A DNA stretch of 64,000 nucleotides from CAYPTB01 sp964413535. Lineage in GTDB: Bacteria; Planctomycetota; UBA1135; GCA-002686595. The stretch is from positions 1 through 64,000 of the forward strand of contig CAYPTB010000007.1 of the NCBI GenBank assembly GCA_964413535.1. The letters run 5' to 3'. Position 1 is the first letter of the stretch; the number at the start of each line of letters is the position of its first letter. Positions 8,693 to 17,819 of this stretch are shown here, piece by piece. A program made the translations under genes and the position numbers. The notes under the pieces were generated by a model, which was not told the origin of the DNA, made no database searches, and saw nothing but the letters and a program-made list of their open reading frames with translations.

Positions 8693-9469
8693 ATGAACAA
8701 GCTCTGGAAATCCATCCGCGATGGTCAGGTCTGGCGCTCGATCTTCCGTCACGGGTACCCGGACACGCCGCGCAACCGCACGCTCGCGGTGCTGTCGAAC
8801 GTGTTCCTGCACCTGCACCCGGTCAAGGTGCGTCGCAGCGGCATCCGCCTCTCCTACACCTGGTGCATGGGCGGGCTGACGTTCTTCCTGTTCCTGATCG
8901 AGACCCTGACGGGCCTCATGCTGATGTTCTACTACCGGCCGACTGCGGAGTTGGCCTACGAGGACATCTTCGCGCTGCGCGAGCACGTGCCGATCGGGAT
9001 CATGCGCGAGCTGCACCGCTGGTCCGCGCACATGATGGTGATCACCGTCTGGCTGCACATGTACCGCGTGTTCCTGACGGGCTCGTACAAGCCGCCGCGC
9101 GAGTTCAACTGGAACGTGGGCGTGATCCTGCTCGTGCTCACGCTCCTGCTCTCGTTCACGGGCTACCTCCTGCCGTGGGACCAGCTCGCGGTGTGGGCCA
9201 TCACGGTCGGCACGAACATGGCGCGCGCGACGCCGTTCCTCGGACACGAAGGACCGGGAGCGGCGCTGCTCTCGATCGGCGGGCTCGACTTCGTGCACGC
9301 CGGCGACGACGTGCGCTTCGGCCTGCTCGCCGGCCGGTTCGTGGGGGAGGGCGCGCTGTTGCGCTTCTACGTACTGCACTGCGTCGGCATCCCGCTCGCG
9401 GCGGCGACGCTGATGGCGATCCATTTCTGGCGAGTCCGCAAGGACGGCGGCATCTCGGGACCGCTCTAG
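8693..9469 (+). CDS. cytochrome b, N-terminal (b6-like) subunit
   Basis: Membrane diheme quinol-oxidising subunit; 258 aa with four predicted transmembrane helices. Both heme-ligand His pairs are present with b6-type spacing: His108/His122 (ELHRWSAHMMVITVWLHMYR) and His229/His244, before the C-terminal motif WRVRKDGGISGPL. Ending after helix D is the b6f-style split; the remaining helices are encoded at 9657. Its TAG stop (9467-9469) lies inside the left terminal repeat of the inverted-repeat element at 9466-9632, so the last codons may have been altered by that insertion, although the GISGPL ending is normal for the family. Confidence 0.93.
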   Translation: MNKLWKSIRDGQVWRSIFRHGYPDTPRNRTLAVLSNVFLHLHPVKVRRSGIRLSYTWCMGGLTFFLFLIETLTGLMLMFYYRPTAELAYEDIFALREHVPIGIMRELHRWSAHMMVITVWLHMYRVFLTGSYKPPREFNWNVGVILLVLTLLLSFTGYLLPWDQLAVWAITVGTNMARATPFLGHEGPGAALLSIGGLDFVHAGDDVRFGLLAGRFVGEGALLRFYVLHCVGIPLAAATLMAIHFWRVRKDGGISGPL

Positions 9470-9632
9470 CAGCCCATTGAAGAAGTCATCCGGCGCCATG
9501 AACTCGTCCTCCACTCCAATGCGGCACCTGAGAGCCTCGGAGAATTCACTGATTCGCCTGCGTTCCCAGGCACCACACCGAAGCGGATGCCGAGCCCCAG
9601 GCATCCGGAGCCCTTCTTCAACGGGCTGCTAG
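9466..9632. mobile_element. MITE-like element with 20-bp terminal inverted repeats
   Basis: The ends CTAGCAGCCCATTGAAGAAG (9466-9485) and the complement of 9613-9632 match at 19 of 20 positions. The arms frame about 127 bases of sequence less GC-rich than its surroundings. The outermost CTAG occurs at both ends and may be a target duplication or part of the repeat. The minus strand reads through most of the interior ending in DDFFNGLL. No transposase fits inside, so it is a non-autonomous element or an IS remnant. It occupies almost the whole gap between the two cytochrome b genes (187 bases). Confidence 0.65.
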
Positions 9633-9656
9633 GGAGAGGCGCAGGAGTTTCCCTCG

Positions 9657-10739
9657 ATGGGTGACGCGATCAAAGCGTTCGTCGACTGGCTGGCGGACCC
9701 GATCATCTACTTCGTCGGCAGCGCGCTGCTCCTGGTCGTCTTCACGCTGTTCCGCCGCGTGCTCTCCAAGCCGATCGTCATCCTGGCCTTCTTCGCGCTC
9801 AGCGTCGCCTTCCTGCTCTTCGCGTGGGACGATCCGAACTTCCACAAGATCATCACCAAGGGCGACAACATCCCGATCCTGATCCTCTTGGGCGCGGTCG
9901 TCTTCTTCACCTGGCTCGCGATGCGGCGCGGGGTGATCAACGACGAGCGCACGAAGCGCGGCGAGCCGACGCTCGAGGGCGAGCTCGCCAAGCAGAAGGT
10001 GTTCACCTGGCCGGACCTCGTCTACACCGAGTTCATCTGCCTGATCCTGTTCACGGCCGCGCTGATCGTGTGGTCGATCGTCGTCGAGGCGCCGCTCGAG
10101 GAGCCCGCCGCCACCGCGCGCACACCGAATCCGTCCAAGGCGCCGTGGTACTTCCTGGGGCTCCAGGAGCTGCTCGTGTACTTCGACCCGTGGATCGCGG
10201 GCGTGCTGCTCCCGAGCTTCATCATCGTCGGTCTGATGGCCGTCCCGTACGTGGACACCAATCCCAAGGGGAACGGCTACTACACCTATGACGAGCGGCC
10301 GTTCGCGGTGAGCTTCTTCCACGCGGGCTTCGTGCTCTTCTGGGTGTCGTTCGTGATCCTGGGAACGTTCCTGCGCGGTCCGAACTGGTCGTTCTTCGGT
10401 CCGTTCGAGTACTGGGACCTGCACAAGCTCGAGCCGATGGTGAACGTCGACCTGTCGACGTTCTTCTGGGTCGATTGGCTCGGTCGACCGCGACCGGACA
10501 ATCCGCTCGTGCGCGAGGCGCCGGGGCTGCTGCTCCTCACCGGGTACTTCCTGGCGGGCCCGCTGCTGCTGGCGAAGACGGTCTGCAAGAAGCTCTTCGC
10601 GCAGATGGGGATGATCCGCTACCAGGTCATGATGCACATGCTGCTGTGGTTCGGCCTGGTGCCGCTGAAGATGTTCGCGCGCTGGGTTTTCAACCTGAAG
10701 TACTTCGTCGGCATGCCCGAGTACTTCTTCAACATCTGA
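9657..10739 (+). CDS. cytochrome b C-terminal (subunit IV-like) protein
   Basis: A 360-aa membrane subunit completing cytochrome b. Two or three N-terminal hydrophobic segments (residues about 10-90) come before the subunit IV core, making it much longer than the roughly 160-aa b6f subunit IV. The core begins at about residue 155 with NPSKAPWYFLGLQELLVYF. The WYF element corresponds to the Qo-site PEWY/PDWY motif; here the acidic residue of that motif reads as APWY. Further hydrophobic segments lie at about 180-200, 225-245 and 285-305. It starts 17 bases before the multiheme cytochrome gene's ATG and is co-transcribed with it. Confidence 0.85.
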   Translation: MGDAIKAFVDWLADPIIYFVGSALLLVVFTLFRRVLSKPIVILAFFALSVAFLLFAWDDPNFHKIITKGDNIPILILLGAVVFFTWLAMRRGVINDERTKRGEPTLEGELAKQKVFTWPDLVYTEFICLILFTAALIVWSIVVEAPLEEPAATARTPNPSKAPWYFLGLQELLVYFDPWIAGVLLPSFIIVGLMAVPYVDTNPKGNGYYTYDERPFAVSFFHAGFVLFWVSFVILGTFLRGPNWSFFGPFEYWDLHKLEPMVNVDLSTFFWVDWLGRPRPDNPLVREAPGLLLLTGYFLAGPLLLAKTVCKKLFAQMGMIRYQVMMHMLLWFGLVPLKMFARWVFNLKYFVGMPEYFFNI

Positions 10740-10755
10740 TCGGACCCACGAAGCC

Positions 10756-13700
10756 ATGGCGGATCGCGGCGACACTCACTATCACGTCCGGACGCTCAAC
10801 TCTTGGTTCCTGTGGTCCAGCGTGTTCCTGCTCGTCACGGCCGTGTGGATGGTCATCGACGACTACAACGCGCCGTGGAAGGAATACCAGCGCGAGTTCA
10901 AGGAGATCGAGCTCGCGCGCGCCGAGGCCGAGCTCGCGACCGAGAAGGCCCAGGCGGCGCTGGCGAGCGAGGCGGAGCTCCAGGCCGAGGTCCAGCGCGC
11001 GCAGTCGGCGCTCGAGGACCGCCGCGGGGAGCTCGCGCCGATCCAGGCCGACATCGCCGGGTTGCGCGGCGAGGTCTTCACCGCCCTCGAGGCGGCGAAG
11101 AAGGCCAAGCAGGAATACAACTGGGAGCGCTACCTCACGGAGGAGCACCGCGTGCACTCGGGCGATCCGACCTGGGGCGAGACCGAGCTCGCCGCGTTCG
11201 AGCAGCGCATGATCGACACGGCGGCGGCCCAGGAGCGCTCCGAGATCGCTTTGGCCGAGAAGGAAGCCGAGCTCTCTCGTCTGACCGCGGGCGTGGCCGA
11301 AGCCGAGCTCGCCGCCAAGCAGGCGGCCAAGTCGATCGAGCTCGTGCGCATGAAGAAGCAGTCGCTCGCGCCCGACGGTCTGCCGCAGAAGATCGCCAAC
11401 CTGGTCCGCGACGACATCCCCGGGCTCGACTTCATCGGTCCCACCATCAAGGTGGAGAAGGTCGTGCTCGACGACCTGACCTTCGAGCTCAACTTCACGA
11501 AGAAGACGCGCATCGACATGTGCATGACCTGCCACAAGGCGGTCGACCGCGCCGGCTTCGACGAGCCCGAGCTCGAGCAACCGCATCGCTCGCACCCGCG
11601 CCTCGACCTCTTCGTCACCGCGAAGTCGCCGCACCCGCTCAAGGACGTCGGCTGCACGATCTGCCACCGCGGCGCCGGTGAAGCGCTCGATTTCCTGCGC
11701 GTCGACCACAACGTCAGCGCGCTACTCGAGCCCGAGAAGGCCGAGCGCTGGGAAGAGGAGCACCACTGGCACAAGAAGCACTACTGGGACTATCCCATGC
11801 TCACCTCGGCCAAGATCGAGGCGAGCTGCGTGCAGTGCCACAAGACGTCGATGGACCTGATCGCCCCCGAGGCCGAGACGGTGACGGCGGGCTACCGCCT
11901 CTTCGAGCGCTACGGTTGCTACTCCTGCCACAAGGTCGACTGGTTCCCGACCCAGCGCAAGCCGGGCCCGTCGCTCGTGAACATCCAGGCGAAGACCCAT
12001 CCCGACTGGATCGCCGCGTGGATCGCCGACCCGCGCGGCTTCCGGCCGTCGACTTGGATGCCGCAGTTCTTCCACCTCGAGAACTTCGCGCCCGAGGAGG
12101 AGATCGTGAAGGCGTCGCAGTACGGCAAGGGGCGCGCCATCCTCGGAGAGGAGTGGAACGACACGGCCGTCGCCGCGATCGCCTCGTTCATCCTCGACCG
12201 CGCGCCGAAGCGCGAGCTCGCGCCCGTTCCCGTCGAGGGCGACGCGCAACGCGGGCGCGAAGCCTTCCGCGTCTCGGGTTGCCTGGCGTGCCACAACATG
12301 GCGCCGTTCGAGGGCGAGCCGCCGCCGACGAGCGACCCGGCCTTCGACGCGACGCGTACCAACGTCCACGGACCGAACCTGCGCGGCATCGCCGACAAGG
12401 TCTCGCCCGAGTGGCTCTACTGGTGGATCAAGGATCCCGCCGCGCTGTGGTCCGAGACGCGCATGCCGAACCTGCGCCTCTCCGACCAGGACGCCGCCGA
12501 CGTCGCGGCCTACATCGCCCAGGATCCCGACGGGGTCTTCTCCGACGTCCCCGACTCCTGGGAGGCCGCGCCCTCTCCCTATGACATGGAGGTGCTCGCC
12601 GAGCAGGCGCGCTGGTACTTCTCGCGCGTGTCGCGCGACGAGCTCGAGGACCGCTTGACGGGGAAGATCACGGACCACCGTTGGGACCAGCCGGAAGAGC
12701 TCCTGGTCGCCGTGGGGGAGAAGCTCGTGCAGCAGTACGGCTGCTACTCGTGCCACGAGATCAAGGGACTCGAGACGGCCATGCCGATCGGGACCGAGCT
12801 TTCGAACTGGGGCTCGAAGACCGTCGACAAGCTCGATTGGGCGCTGCTCGCGAACCTGTTCCAGGAATCGGAGGGCTGGACCCAGCACGAGCGCGAGGAG
12901 TTCAAGTCCTACCGCGACAACTGGCTGCGCCAGAAGCTCCACCGGCCGCGCTCCTACGACGCGGAGAAGGTCAAGAACCCGGTCGAGCGCCTGAAGATGC
13001 CTTGGTTCGACTTCGAGAGCGACGAGGTCGAAGCGCTCATCACCTTCGTCACGGGTCTCGTCGACGACGAGGTCCAGCACGCGAAGATGGAACCCGACGC
13101 CGGACAGCTCGCGATGGACCACGGGTTGCGCGCCATTCGCCAGCAGAACTGCGTGGCCTGCCACATGCTCGAGCCCGGAACGGTGACGTTCCGCGACGAC
13201 GCCGACCAGGTCCGGACGGTGTCCGCCGAGCTGCTGTCCATGGATGGATTCACCGACGCGTGGATGCACCCCACGCCGCCGCAGGAGGATCACGCGTCCC
13301 TCGACGCCTACCTCGACGCGTACGGCGAGGCGATCGAGGAAGAAGTCGAGGAAGTCGGCTTCCGCTTGCTCGCCGCGCATCCCGACGTCGGGTCGCCGGG
13401 CCAGAACGTCTTCGTCGCGCGCGACGACCTGCTCGACGTCACGCCCGCGTGGGGCGGCGACTTCGTGGACCTGGTCACGAACTACTACTACTTCGGTGTG
13501 GAGCAGTTCGATCCCGAGGCCGACGAGGGCGAAGAGCTCTACAACCTGTGGGGCTCCGACGACGGCGACGGCGACTTCGGCATGGTCGCAGACGTCGACG
13601 GCGAACGGCGCGACTACACCGGAGAGCCGTACATGAAGCTGCGCTGGACCTTCGCGCCGCCCGTGCTGTGGGACGAGGGAGTGAAACTCCAGAAGGAGTG

Positions 13701-14415
13701 GTTCTACGCCTTCCTCGAGGATCCGGTTCCGCTGCGCCCGCAGGTCCGCGTGCGCATGCCCACGTTCAACTTCGAAGAGGGCGACGCTGGGGCCATCGCG
13801 GACTACTTCGCCCACCGCGCGGCGCTCGATTGGCCGGCGCGCTTCGCCTCGGAGCTGCGCCTCGCGCAGGGCTCGAGCGCGGAAGAGCTCGCGCGCGAAG
13901 CCGGCATCCCCACCGACGCGCTGTTCGGCATCGAGCGCGGCAGGCGCTCGGACATCGAGGCCAAGTTCCCCGACCTCGCGGCCTTCGCCGCGAAGCGCGG
14001 CTTCGAGGCGATCCCACCCGTCGATCCGAACTTCGAGCGCCTGGTGCGCCGCTCACCGAGCCATCTGGAGCGCGTCGCGTCCGACCCGGCGAGCCACCTC
14101 GCCGTCGGCGAGCGCCTCGCGCGGCAGGGCCCCCAGTGCTTCCAGTGTCACTTCGACTCCGGGGAGCCGCCCAACGCGGACCCGATCGCGTGGGCTCCCG
14201 ACCTCGCGCTCACCCACGATCGGCTGCGCGAGGACTGGGTCGCCCTGTGGCTCGCCAACCCGGATCGGATCTATCCCGGCACCTCCATGCCCGGGAACTT
14301 CCTCTCCGACCCCCCCCAGTACCAGGAGATCCTCCCGGACTCCACCAACGCCGAGCAGATCGACGCCGTCACCGATTGGCTCTTCAACTACGATCGGGTG
14401 TCGGCGCGCAACTGA
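10756..14415 (+). CDS. giant membrane-anchored octaheme cytochrome c with coiled coil
   Basis: A 1219-aa protein. One N-terminal anchor (residues about 15-36) leads into a coiled coil of roughly 190 residues (Glu/Ala/Lys-rich, about 45-230). Eight CxxCH heme sites follow, with first Cys at 256, 300, 358, 388, 509, 663, 799 and 1128. Contexts such as RYGCYSCHKVDW and SGCLACHNM recall class I cytochrome c modules with distal Met ligands further on, e.g. RMPNLRLSD. It lies directly downstream of the cytochrome b genes. This position suggests it replaces cytochrome c1/f as electron acceptor of the Rieske protein and wires electrons to downstream carriers. Multiheme partners are known in anammox-type Rieske/b complexes; this layout is not one I can match. 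Confidence 0.88.
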   Translation: MADRGDTHYHVRTLNSWFLWSSVFLLVTAVWMVIDDYNAPWKEYQREFKEIELARAEAELATEKAQAALASEAELQAEVQRAQSALEDRRGELAPIQADIAGLRGEVFTALEAAKKAKQEYNWERYLTEEHRVHSGDPTWGETELAAFEQRMIDTAAAQERSEIALAEKEAELSRLTAGVAEAELAAKQAAKSIELVRMKKQSLAPDGLPQKIANLVRDDIPGLDFIGPTIKVEKVVLDDLTFELNFTKKTRIDMCMTCHKAVDRAGFDEPELEQPHRSHPRLDLFVTAKSPHPLKDVGCTICHRGAGEALDFLRVDHNVSALLEPEKAERWEEEHHWHKKHYWDYPMLTSAKIEASCVQCHKTSMDLIAPEAETVTAGYRLFERYGCYSCHKVDWFPTQRKPGPSLVNIQAKTHPDWIAAWIADPRGFRPSTWMPQFFHLENFAPEEEIVKASQYGKGRAILGEEWNDTAVAAIASFILDRAPKRELAPVPVEGDAQRGREAFRVSGCLACHNMAPFEGEPPPTSDPAFDATRTNVHGPNLRGIADKVSPEWLYWWIKDPAALWSETRMPNLRLSDQDAADVAAYIAQDPDGVFSDVPDSWEAAPSPYDMEVLAEQARWYFSRVSRDELEDRLTGKITDHRWDQPEELLVAVGEKLVQQYGCYSCHEIKGLETAMPIGTELSNWGSKTVDKLDWALLANLFQESEGWTQHEREEFKSYRDNWLRQKLHRPRSYDAEKVKNPVERLKMPWFDFESDEVEALITFVTGLVDDEVQHAKMEPDAGQLAMDHGLRAIRQQNCVACHMLEPGTVTFRDDADQVRTVSAELLSMDGFTDAWMHPTPPQEDHASLDAYLDAYGEAIEEEVEEVGFRLLAAHPDVGSPGQNVFVARDDLLDVTPAWGGDFVDLVTNYYYFGVEQFDPEADEGEELYNLWGSDDGDGDFGMVADVDGERRDYTGEPYMKLRWTFAPPVLWDEGVKLQKEWFYAFLEDPVPLRPQVRVRMPTFNFEEGDAGAIADYFAHRAALDWPARFASELRLAQGSSAEELAREAGIPTDALFGIERGRRSDIEAKFPDLAAFAAKRGFEAIPPVDPNFERLVRRSPSHLERVASDPASHLAVGERLARQGPQCFQCHFDSGEPPNADPIAWAPDLALTHDRLREDWVALWLANPDRIYPGTSMPGNFLSDPPQYQEILPDSTNAEQIDAVTDWLFNYDRVSARN

Positions 14416-14471
14416 TCCACCCCCTGCTGACGGGAGCCCGAGAGGCTCCAGAGACACGAAACGAGACCGAA

Positions 14472-15311
14472 ATGAAGATGCTCATACTCCTCGGGGTCGC
14501 CGCGCTCGCGACGACGCCTTTCTTGGTCGAGGGAGAGCGGATCCCGGGCGAGGGCTGCTGCAAGAAGCAGTGCCCGACCGATTCCGTTTCCGCTTCCCTC
14601 GCATCGGTGGTCCTGCCCGACGCTGCGCCCGCCTACGACCCCGACTCGACGGGCTCGCTGCGGATCATGGCGAAGTTCGAGGGCGACGTGCCCGAACCGT
14701 TGCCGCCGCTCGTGATCGACGCGAGCAAGTCGGAGGGCTGCGCCACGAACCACGCCCTCGACACGACGGACCGCTCCCGGCTCATCGCGAAGGACGGCGC
14801 GATCGCGAACGTCGTCGTGACGCTCGAGATCGACGGTCAGAAGCCCGAGCTTCCCGCCGATCCCGTCGACTACGACCAGCGGGGTTGTCAGTTCGAGCCG
14901 CGCGTGGCCGTGTTGCCGGCCGGCGCGCGCGTGCGCTTCAAGAACTCGGACGGCATCAACCACAACGTCCACACCTTCGCCAAGAAGAACGACGCCTTGA
15001 ACCGCAACATCGCGGGCGGCTCGAGCGAGGAGCAACTCCTCGCGAAGGACGAGACGATCGAGATCAAGTGCGACATCCACCCGTGGATGAAGGGCTACCT
15101 CGTCGTCACCGAGGCCGCGCGCTTCGGCGTGACGGGCGTGGACGGCTGGGTGACGCTCGAAGGCCTCCCGCCCGGCGAGTACAAGGTCAAGTACTGGCAC
15201 GAGACCCTCGGGAAGGGCACGAGCGAAGCCGTCAGCGTGGCGGCCGGCTCCGCGGCCGAGCTCGAGTTGGCGATCGGCGGCGAGGCGAAGAAGGGCCGGC
15301 GCGGCAGGTAG
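14472..15311 (+). CDS. exported cupredoxin-like (plastocyanin-type) protein
   Basis: A 279-aa secreted protein, ATG 14472, signal peptide residues 1-20. A Cys-rich patch CCKKQC (29-34) follows. A cupredoxin-like domain spans about 60-215 and shows the possible copper ligands His164/His167 (NHNVHTF), Cys200 (IKCDIHPWM), His203 and Met206 in correct order. The segment after 215 (VDGWVTLEGLPPGEYKVKYWHE) looks like a carboxypeptidase-regulatory-type beta sandwich. It is the last gene of the respiratory operon, 56 bases after the octaheme cytochrome, and may be its soluble electron acceptor. The same fold is also used in non-redox 'methylamine utilisation-like' proteins, so copper binding is unproven. 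Confidence 0.8.
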   Translation: MKMLILLGVAALATTPFLVEGERIPGEGCCKKQCPTDSVSASLASVVLPDAAPAYDPDSTGSLRIMAKFEGDVPEPLPPLVIDASKSEGCATNHALDTTDRSRLIAKDGAIANVVVTLEIDGQKPELPADPVDYDQRGCQFEPRVAVLPAGARVRFKNSDGINHNVHTFAKKNDALNRNIAGGSSEEQLLAKDETIEIKCDIHPWMKGYLVVTEAARFGVTGVDGWVTLEGLPPGEYKVKYWHETLGKGTSEAVSVAAGSAAELELAIGGEAKKGRRGR

Positions 15312-15366
15312 CCCTGGCTCGAGCCAGCCGGGCGCCGACCGCCCGGAAGCGTCCGACGCCGCCCGA

Positions 15367-15404
15367 AAGCGGCCCGTCCGACCCAGGGGTCGGGCGGGCC
15401 GCTT
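15367..15404. terminator. strong bidirectional hairpin between convergent genes
   Basis: An 18-bp stem with a single G-T type mismatch (arms 15367-15384 and 15387-15404, starting AAGCGGCCCG) lies between the end of the respiratory operon (15311) and the convergent gene ending at 15411. It is the clearest terminator in the window by stability, although neither side carries a long T-run. Confidence 0.65.
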
Positions 15405-15410
15405 GGGTTC

Positions 15411-15761
15411 CTAGCCGGCTTCCCGCGCGCCCGGCCCGCTCTCGCCCACGTCCGGATCGCGCCGCTTCCGACGCGGCGACGGGTCGTCCTTGGTCCAGCG
15501 CGTGAGCCACTCGGGCGGGCTCCAGGGGTGCAGGATCCGCGAGACGATGCACAGGAGCTCCTCGTCGCCCTGGCCCTTGTCGCGCTCGGCCCGGCGCTTG
15601 GCTTCGCGCTGGAGGTGGCCCTCGATCAGCTCGAGCAACCGCTTGCGAACGCCGGGCGGCGCGTTCAGGGCGCGCTCGACGAGCGGGAGCAAGCTCTGAC
15701 CGTAGGCCGTGGACAGCCCGTACCGGTTGCACAGCTTCTCGAGAACCTCGCGCGGCGTCAT
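15411..15761 (-). CDS. small conserved-type hypothetical protein
   Basis: A 116-aa soluble protein I do not recognise; start ATG 15761. The N-terminal 50 residues are predicted helical (LLPLVERALNAPPGVRKRLLELIEGHL), the middle is Lys/Arg/Asp rich, and the last 20 residues are Pro/Arg/Gly-rich and probably disordered. There is no signal peptide, metal motif or known enzyme signature. It is convergent with the respiratory operon across a hairpin and divergent from the Ca-loop protein at 15916. The codon pattern matches its surroundings, which supports it being a real gene. Confidence 0.6.
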   Translation of the reverse strand: MTPREVLEKLCNRYGLSTAYGQSLLPLVERALNAPPGVRKRLLELIEGHLQREAKRRAERDKGQGDEELLCIVSRILHPWSPPEWLTRWTKDDPSPRRKRRDPDVGESGPGAREAG

Positions 15762-15915
15762 CGTCGCAGGACGCGGCTCGATGGGGGGAAGGGGACGGAG
15801 CCGCGCAGGGGGGACGAGGGAAGACTACCCCTCGGAGTCCGGGCGGGCCGAGCCCCGAAAGAATCCCGCAACCGGGGGCGGGGCTCGACGTCTCGTGCCG
15901 CGGAGGTGTCCTGGC

Positions 15916-17604
15916 GTGCTCGAACTCTTGCTCTTGTTCCCCGTGCTGCAGGGGAGTCCCTGCGACGTCTTCCTGATCGACAGCGAGAACGATCAACTCG
16001 TCCGCTTGGCGGACCTGGACGGGGACGGAAGCGTCCGGTCGATCCACGAGGCCTCGGCGCTCTGGCGCAGCCCAGGCGCCGTCACTCCCCGCGCCCTCGA
16101 CTTCCGCACCGAAGGGGGCGCGCCCGTCGCCTACTGGGTCGAATCGACGCACGACCGCATCCACCGCGGCGTCGACCTGAACGGGAACGGCGCGATCGAG
16201 GCCTTCGAGGATGGGATCTATCGCGATTCCAAGGCGCTGGACGGAGCTTCCCTGCCGCTCGGGCTCGCCGCCACGGTCGACGGCGCCCTGTGGTGGTGCT
16301 CCGACACGGGCTTCTCCGGTCTGTTCCGCTGCCTCGACCGGGACGGCGACGGCTTGGCGCGCGCGATGGACGAGCTCGAGATCCTGGTGGACGGGAAGGC
16401 CGGCGGTCATCCGATCCAGACGGACGCGGGGGTGGTGCTCGTCGATCCCGATCACCTCGTGGCCCTGGCGCCCGACGGCAACGGGGTCGTGGCCTATGGC
16501 ACGGGGGCGGATGAAGCCTTCTTTCGCTTCGAGGACCTGAACGCGGACGGGGACGTGCTCGATCCCGGGGAGTCGCGCCTGTTCCTGAACGCGACCGGCA
16601 AGAACCCGGGCTTGCCCCGGAACGCCGATTGGGAGGCGGGCCGCTTGCGGAGCCTCGTGGTTCCCTCTGGAACGGGGGGGACGTTCTACGGGCGGCTGTC
16701 CCACTTCGCCTCGGCGCGCGAGGGTGCCGCGACGGCCTGGTACCTCGCGTGCGACTCCAGCGCCACCGGACCCTACGGGACGAACCTCTACGGTCTCGGG
16801 CTGAACGGGATCGTCTTCCGCGGGGTCGACGGGAACGGCGACGGCGACCTCCAGGATGCGGGCGAGGTGGAGCTCTTCTACGACGGGAGCCACACGAGCC
16901 AGCAGCAGGAGCGCTTCCACCAGGTGCTCGGGCTGGACGCCTGCGGAGGGGCCGTGCACGTGGCCCACCTGCGCGGTGCGGGGAAGCTCGTCGCGCGTCT
17001 CGTCGACCGCAACGCGGACGGCGATGCAACGGACTCGAGCGAGGTCGAGTTCGCGCGCTTCGACTCGATCGACTGGACGGGCATCCAGCCGTTCGGCAGC
17101 GCGGCGCCGTTCGTGCGCGGCCTCGCGGCGCACGAGGCCGATGTCTGGGCGCGACCCAACGCGCTGTTCGAGACGTCGGAGGCGCCCTGCTCACTCCTCG
17201 ATTCCAAGGTCCTGCCGACGCTGCACGGCATCGGACGTGCGCGCATCGGGAGGTCCGACTTCACCTGCGAGCTGCGCAACACGATCGGTGGGACCTTCGC
17301 GGTGCTGTTCATCGGGGACGATGGCCCCAGTTGGTACGGAAAGACCTTTCCCTTCGACATGGCCGCGGCGGGTTACCCGGGCTGCTACCAGCACGTCCCC
17401 TTCCAGGACATGCGCTTCGTGGTCACCTCCGGACCGCCGGCGCACCCCACGGCCGGCTTCGCGGCCTACACCTTCGACGTGCCCGACTTCCCCGAGCTGG
17501 TGGGGAAGGTCTTCGCCCTCCAGTGGCTCGTCGCGGACATCTACTCCGCTCCCTTCGTGCGCATCGCGATGACCGGCCGCGGCGAGATCGAGATCGAGGA
17601 ATAG
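15916..17604 (+). CDS. secreted protein with EF-hand-like Ca-binding loops
   Basis: A 562-aa protein. I chose GTG 15916 because GGAGG lies about 10 bases upstream and it begins a short hydrophobic leader (LELLLLFPVLQG); an open frame extends further upstream with no family character. At least six DxDxDG-type loops recur, such as DLDGDGSV, DLNGNGAI, DRDGDGLA, DLNADGDV, DGNGDGDL and DRNADGDA. Most precede a short acidic stretch, as in calcium-loop repeat proteins. Between loops the sequence resembles beta-propeller blades. The last 150 residues form a separate domain without loops. The function is unknown; an extracellular structural or binding role is inferred. The 36144-37874 protein uses the same loop type. 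Confidence 0.7.
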   Translation: MLELLLLFPVLQGSPCDVFLIDSENDQLVRLADLDGDGSVRSIHEASALWRSPGAVTPRALDFRTEGGAPVAYWVESTHDRIHRGVDLNGNGAIEAFEDGIYRDSKALDGASLPLGLAATVDGALWWCSDTGFSGLFRCLDRDGDGLARAMDELEILVDGKAGGHPIQTDAGVVLVDPDHLVALAPDGNGVVAYGTGADEAFFRFEDLNADGDVLDPGESRLFLNATGKNPGLPRNADWEAGRLRSLVVPSGTGGTFYGRLSHFASAREGAATAWYLACDSSATGPYGTNLYGLGLNGIVFRGVDGNGDGDLQDAGEVELFYDGSHTSQQQERFHQVLGLDACGGAVHVAHLRGAGKLVARLVDRNADGDATDSSEVEFARFDSIDWTGIQPFGSAAPFVRGLAAHEADVWARPNALFETSEAPCSLLDSKVLPTLHGIGRARIGRSDFTCELRNTIGGTFAVLFIGDDGPSWYGKTFPFDMAAAGYPGCYQHVPFQDMRFVVTSGPPAHPTAGFAAYTFDVPDFPELVGKVFALQWLVADIYSAPFVRIAMTGRGEIEIEE

Positions 17605-17636
17605 GGGCCGATCGCGCGTTCGCGCGCCGTCGGCCC
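17605..17636 (+). terminator. hairpin after the Ca-loop protein gene
   Basis: GGGCCGA (17605-17611) pairs with TCGGCCC (17630-17636), and the inner CGCGCG/CGCGCG can extend the stem. It starts one base after the stop codon. There is no T-run, so it is a candidate only. Confidence 0.4.
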
Positions 17637-17819
17637 GGAAGGCGATTCCCTCGTGCGGCCTGCCATCCTCGGGCAGTTCCGCGCGGAGGTCCTACCCGTC
17701 TCAAGACCGCTTCCACGGGGTTCCGATGGTGGCGTGCCCTCGCTCGAGGGCGAGCGCGGCGGGCTCTCCCCACGGTGGCCGTCGGCGCAGTCACCTCGAA
17801 CCGCACCCCCGGGAATCTC

